Part shown: positions 55,475-64,000 of the stretch, in pieces | Layout: the number at the start of each line of letters is the position of its first letter | Numbering within the stretch: position 1 is the stretch's first letter | Notes under the pieces: model-generated | The model's database searches: none | What the model saw: the letters and a program-made list of their open reading frames with translations, nothing else | Told to the model about the DNA's origin: nothing | Made by a program: the position numbers and the translations under genes | NCBI GenBank assembly: GCA_017654935.2 | Contig: CM065689.1 | Coordinates: 61,760,606-61,824,605 of the forward strand | Length of the DNA stretch: 64,000 bases | From: Phymorhynchus buccinoides | Taxonomy: Eukaryota; Mollusca; Gastropoda; Neogastropoda; Raphitomidae | Reading direction: 5' to 3'

Positions 55475-55735
55475 CATTTGATGTTGTGTGTCATTGTTGT
55501 CATGTTATCAGATGATTACTATTCTGTATATGTGCATGTATGTTTCCTAAAAAATTGTAAAATAGAAAAAAAATGTTTAATACAAAAATTAAAAAAAGAT
55601 GTTTGAGGAGTTGAAAAAAATAGTGATTCTTAAAAGCTTCTTGAATTTTAAAATGGATACACATAACTGACTTTAAATGCCCCCAAAGCCGAGAAAAAGA
55701 CAGAAAACCGAGGCCTATCAAACTTTGTCTAAATA
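55475..55735. other. Inverted copy of the unique segment 41004-41261
   Basis: The reverse complement matches the left segment essentially base for base. It includes the start of the array (gtcctcgttacatttgatg). Confidence 0.9.
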
Positions 55736-56067
55736 ATAATAATAATTAATAATGCTTATATAGCGCATAATCTTGCAAAGCAACTCAATGCGCTTTTCAC
55801 TCACCATTCGTACAGACATTTCTAACAAACTGGCCCACGCATCCTCACCGTACATCTCTATGAAAATGAATACATATTAGAGAATGCATTGCATATAATC
55901 ATAACACAACACACTAACACCCACCTCCCTTCAACACCACCACCCCAACCATCCCCCCACTCACCCCCACCCCACCCCTGCCCCCCTATTCCCCACCCCC
56001 ACCCCATACACACACACACGCGCACGCGTTAACCTCAATGATCTGGAAAACAAGAGTGGGGAAAGGA

Positions 56068-56593
56068 TCATAGACTTTGCAGAGAGAAAGCTTTCCTGAA
56101 GAAGTGGGTCTTTAGTTGGGACTTGAAGGAAGGAAGAGTGGACTGGTTACGGGTATGGTCAGGAAGAGAATTCCAAACGTTTGGTGCAACAAAACTAAAC
56201 GCCCTCTCACCCGAAGATTTCAAGGACCGCTTAGGAACTTTAAGAAGTTTATGTGAAGAAGAACGAAGAGTACGAGAGCTTTGGTAGGTGCAGAGAGAAG
56301 AAGAGAGGTACTGAGGAAGAGTTTTGTCAAAGTGACGAAAAGCGAGAGTAGCCATCTTGAACTGCCAGCGGAATTTGACAGGAAGCCAGTGGAGCTCAGC
56401 CAAAAGAGGTGTGATGTGATCACGCTTTCTTTTGCCAAGCACAAGCCGAGCAGCACTGTTCTGCACTCTCTGTAAGCGCGAAATCTGTTCTGCTGGAAGC
56501 CCAGCATACATCGAATTCCAATCCGGACAACACGAAGGCAGAAATCAGTCTAACAGCAGCATCTCTGGACAGGAATGGTCTGATGGAGGCGAC
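56068..56593 (-). pseudogene. LINE reverse-transcriptase C-terminal region (mirror copy)
   Basis: Same domain content and same frameshift as 40140-40665, with VAPNVWNSL in place of VAPSVWNSL. Confidence 0.86.
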
Positions 56594-56645
56594 AGTCAAG
56601 GATATGGCCATGCTTGTGTGTTGACGACTGAACAAACTATGATCA

Positions 56646-57464
56646 GACATGATCAGTCAAATTATGATCAGACAGCAGAGTCTTAAGTTGATTCACTTGG
56701 TGATTAGAGCTATCATCGTAATGAAAGTTGAAGTCACCGAGGTAAGACACAGCATTACGAGAGGATGCATAAGAAGATAGAAGATCCGGAAATTCCCGTA
56801 GGAAGGCAGAGTTGGACAGTTTATTGGACTTACTTGGAGGAGGTCTGTACAAACAAACCAAAGTAGCCGTAGCAGTAGTGCCTCGTAGTTTCATTTCAAC
56901 ACACTCAAATGAAGCGAATTTCAAAGGAGTGAAAGAAACACAGTTTGTCAGAGCTTTACGAGTCATGAAGGCCAAGCCACCACCTCTCGACCCAACACGA
57001 GGAAACGGACGAAAATCGTAGTCACAGGGAGTCATAGCAGCTATGTAGGCCTCATCACCACGATCGTACAACCAAGTCTCTGTCATGACGAAGACATCGG
57101 CTTTCAGATCAGTCACTAACTCATGCATTTCCGCAGTTTTGTTGCGACACGATCGGCAGTTGAACAGCAATACCTGGAGGAGCTGATCACGACTGTATTG
57201 CAGTAAAGGACGATCAGAGAAAACAACTGGAGTTGACTGTAGTGAAAGCTTGCTGTTACTTTGCTGCACAAAGCGCTGAGCAGGAGCAGACTGAAATACG
57301 GGTCGCTGGCTAGCTTGCTGCACGGGTGAGTTCAATGGCGGACACACAAAGTTCAAACCAGTCAACTGTGAAGAAATGGCAGCGCACAGCACGAGCCAAC
57401 GAAGATAACACTGGGCATAAGTTGCCCACCACACGAAAGCGTCCCACATCACGACCATTTTCAC
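56646..57464 (-). pseudogene. LINE endonuclease domain (mirror copy)
   Basis: The 273-residue frame is identical in protein sequence to 39269-40087, including TETWL, YRPPP and GDFNFH and the stop after LTDHV. Confidence 0.86.
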
Positions 57465-58037
57465 AAACTTTCACCACAAACACACTCCTCTTTCCTCACA
57501 AACGAAGCAAAAACAAGCAGAGGCTACGATCACTCTAACCTGAACGGCGAACGACCTCGACATTTCAAGTTAAATTTTATTGACAGTCTGAGCCGACGAT
57601 GGGTGTGTTTGTCATTATAGCTGACTTCTTCTAAGTCGCACACGTATAAAAACCGATATCATCACTTTTTATTTGATCCATCTGTCTTTAAAAATGCAAA
57701 ATCTGAACTTACAGGCTTGCGTATTTTGTCCGACATTACGCTTGAAAGTGGGTACATCGCATCATTTCAAACAACTTCGCTAGGCCTCGCTGAATGCAGC
57801 GCGCGCGTGTGCGGCTAGGATCGGTTAGGTTCGTTTGGTTGACTTGTGGGGAAACGATGTGCTATAAATAGATTTTCGGTTACTGCCGTTGGATAGAAGG
57901 GAGATTATGCTGTCTTTTCATGGGTGAATTTTTTTTTCTTTTTCGTCTTGGTTTTCGCTCAGTTACGGAAAGTGTGAAGAAAAAAGTAGATTTTGGAAGA
58001 CCGTTTTTTCTAACAGTAATAAATAATTTTGTGGTTT

Positions 58038-58782
58038 ACATCATGTTGAGGGTGTGTTCATGATTACCTGTCAGCGTGTTGAGGGTGTGTTCATGATTAC
58101 CTGTCAGCGTGTTGAGGGTGTGTTCATGATTACCTGTGAGCGTGTTGAGGGTGTGTTCATGATTACCTGTCAGCGTGTTGAGGGTGTGTTCATGATTACC
58201 TGTCAGCGTAGCGTAGTGTGTTCATGATTACCTGTCAGCGTGTTGAGGGTGTGTTCATGATTACCTGTCAGCGTGTTGAGGGTGTGTTCATGATTACCTG
58301 TCAGCGTGTTGAGGGTGTGTTCATGATTACCTGTCAGCGTGTTGAGGGTGTGTTCATGATTACCTGTCAGCGTGTTGAGGGTGTCCATGATTACCTGTCA
58401 GCGTAGCGTAGTGTGTTCATGATTACCTGTCAGCGTGTTGAGGTGTGTCCATGATTACCTGTCAGCGTAGCGTAGTGTGTTCATGATTACCTGTCAGCGT
58501 GTTGAGGGTGTGTTCATGATTACCTGTCAGCGTAGCGTAGCGTGTTGAGGGTGTGTTCATGATTACCTGTCAGCATAGCGTAGTGTGTTCATGATTACCT
58601 GTCAGCGTGTTGAGGGTGTGTTCATGATTACCTGTCAGCGTAGCGTAGCGTGTTGAGGGTGTGTTCATGATTACCTGTCAGCATAGCGTAGTGTGTTCAT
58701 GATTACCTGTCAGCGTGTTGAGGGTGTGTTCATGATTACCTGTCAGCGTAGCGTAGCGTGTTGAGGGTGTGTTCATGATTAC
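58038..58782 (-). repeat. Inverted copy of the exon F donor-derived array
   Basis: Reverse complement of 37952-38690, 745 vs 739 bp, with small differences in unit order and one 1-bp deletion (gttgaggtgtgtcc near 58440). Confidence 0.95.
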
Positions 58783-58850
58783 CTGTCAGCGTAGCGTAGC
58801 GTGTTGAGGGTGTGTTCACAGCAGTTCATGCCTGGCGACACCATGGCAAT
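58783..58850 (-). CDS. KIF2A: Kinesin-13 motor domain, exon F, inverted second copy
   Basis: All 68 bases are identical to exon F (37884-37951), reading IAMVSPGMNCCEHTLNTLRY on the - strand, with the same acceptor (ctgcaac on +) and donor (attac on +). It is very unlikely to be a second functional exon of the same transcript, because it faces the opposite way. It fits the second haplotype of the same locus, or the inner part of a true inverted duplication. Exon E's mirror would lie beyond the right edge. Confidence 0.9.
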
Positions 58851-61800
58851 CTGCAACAGCCAACAGCAGTCAGCACACAGTGAAAAACAACAACACCAGC
58901 AGTCAGCACACAGTAAACAACAACAACACCAGCAGTCAGCACACAGTAAACAACAACAACACCAGTAGTCAGCACATAGTGAACAACACCAGTCATCAGC
59001 ACACAGTAAACAACAACAACACCAGCAGTCAGCACACAGTGAACAACAACAACACCAGTCGTCAGCACACAGTGAACAACAACAACACCAGTCGTCAGCA
59101 CACAGTGAACAACACCAGTCGTCAGCACACAGTGAACAACAACACCAGTCGTCAGCACACAGTGAAAAACAACAACACCAGTCATCAGCACACAGTAAAC
59201 AACAACAACACCAGTCATCAGCACACAGTAAACAACAACAACACCAGTCATCAGCACACAGTGAACAACAACAACACCAGTCATCAGCACACAGTGAACA
59301 ACAACAACACCAGTCGTCAGCACACAGTGAAAAACAACAACACCAGTCATCAGCACACAGTGAACAACAACAACACCAGTAGTCAGCACATAGTGAACAA
59401 CACCAGTCATCAGCACACAGTGAACAACAACAACACCAGCAGTCAGCACACAGTGAACAACAACAACACCAGTCGTCAGCACACAGTGAACAACAACAAC
59501 ACCAGTCGTCAGCACACAGTGAACAACACCAGGCGTCAGCACACAGTGAACAACACCAGTCGTCAGCACACAGTGAACAACAACACCAGTCGTCAGCACA
59601 CAGTGAAAAACAACACCAGTCATCAGCACACAGTGAACAACAACACCACCAGTCATTAGCACACAGTGAACAACAACACCAGTCGTCAGCACACAGTGAA
59701 AAACAACAACACCAGTCATCAGCACACAGTGAACAACAACACCAGTCATCAGCACACAGTGAACAACAACACCAGTCATCAGCACACAGTGAACAACAAC
59801 ACCAGTCGTCAGCACACAGTGAACAACACCAGTCATCAGCACACAGTGAACAACAACACCAGTCGTCAGCACACAGTGAACAACAACAACACCAGTCATC
59901 AGCACACAGTGAACAACAACAACACCAGTCATCAGCACACAGTGAACAACACCAGTCATCAGCACACAGTGAACAACACCAGTCGTCAGCACACAGTGAA
60001 CAACAACACCAGTCGTCAGCACACAGTGAACAACAACACCAGTCATCAGCACACAGTGAACAACAACACCAGTCGTCAGCACACAGTGAAAAACAACAAC
60101 ACCAGTCATCAGCACACAGTGAACAACAACACCAGTCGTCAGCACACAGTGAACAACACCAGTCGTCAGCACACAGTGAAAAACAACAACACCAGTCATC
60201 AGCACACAGTGAACAACAACACCAGTCGTCAGCACACAGTGAACAACACCAGTCGTCAGCACACAGTGAACAACAACACCAGTCGTCAGCACACAGTGAA
60301 AAACAACAACACCAGTCATCAGCACACAGTGAACAACAACAACACCAGTCGTCAGCACACAGTGAACAACACCAGTCGTCAGCACACAGTGAACAACAAC
60401 AACACCAGTCATCAGCACACAGTGAACAACACCAGTCGTCAGCACACAGTGAACAACAACACCAGTCGTCAGCACACAGTGAAAAACAACAACACCAGTC
60501 ATCAGCACACAGTGAACAACAACAACACCAGTCGTCAGCACACAGTGAACAACAACACCAGTCGTCAGCACACAGTGAACAACAACAACACCAGTCGTCA
60601 GCACACAGTGAACAACAACACCAGTCGTCAGCACACAGTGAAAAACAACACCAGTCGTCAGCACACAGTGAACAACAACACCAGTCGTCAGCACACAGTG
60701 AACAATAACAACACCAGTAGTCAGCACACAGTGAACAACAACACCACCAGTCATCAGCACACAGTGAACAACACCACCAGTCGTCAGCACACAGTAAAAA
60801 ACAAAACCAGTCATCAGCACACAGTGAACAACACCACCAGTCGTCAGCACACAGTGAAAAACAAAACCAGTCATCAGTACACAGTGAACAACAACAACAC
60901 CAGTCGTCAGCACACAGTGAACAACAACACCAGTCGTCAGCACACAGTGAAAAACAACAACACCAGTCGTCAGCACACAGTGAACAACAACAACACCAGT
61001 CATCAGCACACAGTGAACAACAACACCAGTCATCAGCACACAGTGAACAACAACACCAGTCATCAGCACACAGTGAACAACACCAGTCATCAGCACACAG
61101 TGAACAACAACACCAGTCATCAGCACACAGTGAACAACAACAACACCAGTCGTCAGCACACAGTGAACAACAACACCAGTCGTCAGCACACAGTGAACAA
61201 CAACAACACCAGTCATCAGCACACAGTGAACAACAACAACACCAGTCGTCAGCACACAGTGAACAACAACAACACCAGTCATCAGCACACAGTGAACAAC
61301 AACACCAGTCATCAGCACACAGTGAACAACAACAACACCAGTCATCAGCACACAGTGAACAACAACACCAGTAGTCAGCACACAGTGAACAACAACACAC
61401 CAGTCGTCAGCACACAGTGAAAAACAACACCAGTCGTCAGCACACAGTGAAAAACAACAACACCAGTCGTCAGCACACAGTGAAAAACAACAACACCAGT
61501 CATCAGCACACAGTGAACAACAACAACACCAGTCATCAGCACACAGTGAACAACACCAGTCATCAGCACACAGTGAACAACAACACCAGTCATCAGCACA
61601 CAGTGAACAACAACACCAGTCATCAGCACACAGTGAACAACAACACCAGTCGTCAGCACACAGTGAACAACAACACCAGTCATCAGCACACAGTGAACAA
61701 CAACACCAGTCATCAGCACACAGTGAACAACAACACCAGTCGTCAGCACACAGTGAACAACAACAACACCAGTCGTCAGCACACAGTGAACAACAACAAC

Positions 61801-63167
61801 ACCAGTAGTCAGCACACAGTGAACAACAACAACACCAGTCGTCAGCACACAGTGAACAACACCAGTCGTCAGCACACAGTGAACAACAACAACACCAGTT
61901 GTCAGCACACAGTGAACAACAACAACACCAGTAGTCAGCACACAGTGAACAACAACAACACCAGTCGTCAGCACACAGTGAACAACAACAACACCAGTCA
62001 TCAGCACACAGTGAACAACAACAACACCAGTCATCAGCACACAGTGAACAACAACAACACCAGTCGTCAGCACACAGTGAACAACAACAACACCAGTCGT
62101 CAGCACACAGTGAACAACAACAACACCAGTCATCAGCACACAGTGAACAACAACACCAGTCATCAGCACACAGTGAACAACAACACCAGTCGTCAGCACA
62201 CAGTGAAAAACAACAACACCAGTCATCAGCACACAGTGAACAACAACAACACCAGTCATCAGCACACAGTGAACAACAACACCAGTCATCAGCACACAGT
62301 GAACAACAACAACACCAGTAGTCAGCACACAGTGAACAACAACAACACCAGTAGTCAGCACACAGTGAACAACACCAGTCGTCAGCACACAGTGAAAAAC
62401 AACACCAGTCATCAGCACACAGTGAACAACAACAACACCAGTCATCAGCACACAGTGAACAACAACACCAGTCGTCAGCACACAGTGAAAAACAACAACA
62501 CCAGTCATCAGCACACAGTGAACAACAACAACACCAGTCGTCAGCACACAGTGAACAACACCAGTCGTCAGCACACAGTGAACAACAACAACACCAGTCG
62601 TCAGCACACAGTAAAAAACAACAACACAAGTCATCAGCACACAGTGAAAAACAACACCAGTCATCAGCACACAGTGAAAAACAACAACACCAGTCGTCAG
62701 CACACAGTGAACAACAACAACACCAGGCGTCAGCACACAGTGAAAAACAACAACACCAGTCATCAGCAAACAGTGAACAACAACACCAGTCGTCAGCACA
62801 CAGTGAACAACACCAGTCATCAGCACACAGTGAAAAACAACAACACCAGTCATCAGCACACAGTGAAAAACAACAACACCAGTCATCAGCACACAGTGAA
62901 CAACAACAACACCAGTAGTCAGCACACAGTGAACAACAACACCAGTAGTCAGCACACAGTGAACAACACCAGTTGTCAGCACACAGTGAACAACAACAAC
63001 AACACCAGTTGTCAGCACACAGTGAACAACAACAACACCAGTCATCAGCACACAGTGAACAACAACACCAGTCGTCAGCACACAGTAAACAACAACACCA
63101 GTCGTCAGCACACAGTGAAAAACACCACCACCAGTCGTCAGCACACAGTGAACAACACCAGTTCTTA
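58851..63167 (-). repeat. Inverted copy of the 27-33-bp array
   Basis: Reverse complement of the 33545-37883 array, 4317 vs about 4340 bp. The unit order is largely shared but some blocks differ. For example, the mirror has two successive Arg-type variants where the left has others, and a block near 59200-59400 occurs in the mirror only. Two diverged alleles of one array would look like this. Confidence 0.96.
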
Positions 63168-63238
63168 ATGCACTTTTGCTGTCAATGTTGTTTGAAATCA
63201 GAGACAATGTTGATCATTAATTTGTTTGTTCCTTTCTT
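63168..63238. other. Inverted copy of the spacer 33477-33544
   Basis: Short unique spacer (tcttaatgcacttttgctgt) matching the left arm in reverse complement. Confidence 0.85.
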
Positions 63239-63895
63239 CTAAGTATTACTGATGAATGTGTGGGATAGGGGGCGGAGAAGGGGGCAGTCTTCTAACCAGT
63301 GTTACTGATGAATGTGTGGGATAGGGGGCAGTCTTCTAACCAGTGTTACTGATGAATGTGTGGGATAGGGGGCGGGGAAGGGGGCAGTCTTCTAACCAGT
63401 ATTACTGATGAATGTGTGGGATAGGGGGCGGGGAAGGGGGCAGTCTTCTAACCAGTGTTACTGATGAATGTGTGGGATAGGGGGCGGAGAAGGGGGCAGT
63501 CTTCTAACCAGTGTTACTGATGAATGTGTGGGATAGGGGGCGGGGAAGGGGGCAGTCTTCTAACCAGTATTACTGATGAATGTGTGGGATAGGGGGCAGT
63601 CTTCTAACCAGTGTTACTGATGAATGTGTGGGATAGGGGGCAGTCTTCTAACCAGTGTTACTGATGAATGTGTGGGATAGGGGGCAGTCTTCTAACCAGT
63701 GTTACTGATGAATGTGTGGGATAGGGGGCGGGGAAGGGGGCAGTCTTCTAACCAGTGTTACTGATGAATGTGTGGGATAGGGGGCGGGGAAGGGGGCAGT
63801 CTTCTAACCAGTATTACTGATGAATGTGTGGGATAGGGGGCAGTCTTCTAACCAGTGTTACTGATGAATGTGTGGGATAGGGGGCAGTGCTATCC
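63239..63895 (-). repeat. Inverted copy of the 44/60-bp array
   Basis: Reverse complement of 32820-33476 with a slightly different order of 44-bp and 60-bp units. Confidence 0.95.
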
Positions 63896-63927
63896 CAGTG
63901 CTAATTCTCATTACCATATTGTTCAGA

Positions 63928-64000
63928 CCATTAGGCCACTGTGTGTATAAGGCCATTGTGTGCATAAGGCCACTGTGTGCATAAGGCCACTGTGTGCATA
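63928..64000 (-). repeat. Inverted copy of the 17-bp array (cut by the window edge)
   Basis: ataaggccactgtgtgc units are the reverse complement of the right end of the 31021-32795 array, matching unit by unit for the visible bases. Confidence 0.95.

Larger units (their letters stand above)
55735..58037 (-). mobile_element. Inverted copy of the internally deleted LINE
   Basis: The mirror of 38691-41003 with the same internal deletion, stops and frameshift. Differences seen: one Ser/Asn change in VAP(S/N)VWNSL, one Pro/His change in an alternative frame, three substitutions in the 3' segment (about 55814-55849) and a 2-bp length change in the G-rich tract. Identity is therefore far above that of two independent insertions. 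Confidence 0.9.

Noticed and set aside
58783..58850. A second, paralogous kinesin gene on the - strand
   Set aside because: The exon is base-identical and its introns, arrays and LINE are mirrored too. A haplotype or assembly duplicate explains it better than a paralogue.

Overview
This is a eukaryotic, animal-type window. The transposon families and dispersed repeats suggest a lophotrochozoan, most likely a gastropod mollusc, but that placement is inferred from general resemblance. The only host gene I can support is one kinesin-13 (KIF2-type) microtubule-depolymerising motor gene. Six consecutive exons on the + strand (73-215, 6822-6896, 14206-14252, 21886-21974, 29446-29556, 37884-37951) join in frame into 533 nt, or 177 codons plus 2 nt. 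They cover the second half of the motor domain, from the VFDLLN strand through switch I (NQHSSRSH), switch II (DLAG/NE), the kinesin-13 type KEC helix, [11 protein letters not shown] and LRYADR. All five internal introns have gt...ag ends, matching phases (2,2,1,0,0) and lengths of 6.6-8.3 kb. Coding sequence is about 1.4% of the 38 kb it spans. The 5' and 3' parts of the gene lie outside the usable window.

The introns are largely tandem repeats: 59-bp (0.2-5.3 kb), 57-bp (6.2-6.8), 83-bp (8.0-8.4), 24-bp (8.6-9.2), 45-bp (10.1-10.35), 117-bp (10.4-11.6), 24/25-bp (14.8-16.5), 185-bp (18-19.1), 79-bp (20.6-20.9), 83-bp (22.4-22.9), 86-bp (23.2-23.9), 76/51-bp (24.1-26.1), 90-bp (26.2-26.5), ~82-bp (29.6-30.2), 17-bp (31-32.8), 44/60-bp (32.8-33.5), 27-33-bp (33.5-37.9), 25-43-bp (37.9-38.7) and 52-bp (41.2-55.5). 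The most striking pattern is that at four of six exons (A, D, E, F) the repeat unit contains the exon's own 3' end plus its 5' splice donor. At exons B and F an array also runs to within about 15 bp of the acceptor. The arrays therefore seem to have grown out of exon-intron boundaries and have multiplied splice-site-like sequence.

Mobile elements fill much of the rest. There is a complete 1.43-kb MULE-type element with an 8-bp target duplication and long tandem-structured terminal inverted repeats. Next to it is an 861-bp element with CACGGC termini and a 4-bp target duplication, inserted in a dispersed repeat whose uninterrupted copy lies at about 29 kb. A candidate 4.7-kb inverted-repeat-bounded element ends 49 bp before exon D. 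Others are a zinc-finger-encoding transposon fragment, a ~180-bp insertion inside an array, and an internally deleted LINE (endonuclease joined to the end of the reverse-transcriptase region, polymerase core missing).

From about 32.7 kb to the right edge the window is a large inverted duplication centred on a run of exactly 500 N (45107-45606). Exon F, its flanking arrays, the LINE and the 52-bp array all recur on the - strand, with only a few SNPs and repeat-copy differences. The simplest reading is two haplotype contigs joined head to head during scaffolding. A genuine palindrome is possible but less likely. The kinesin gene is consequently cut after exon F in this assembly.
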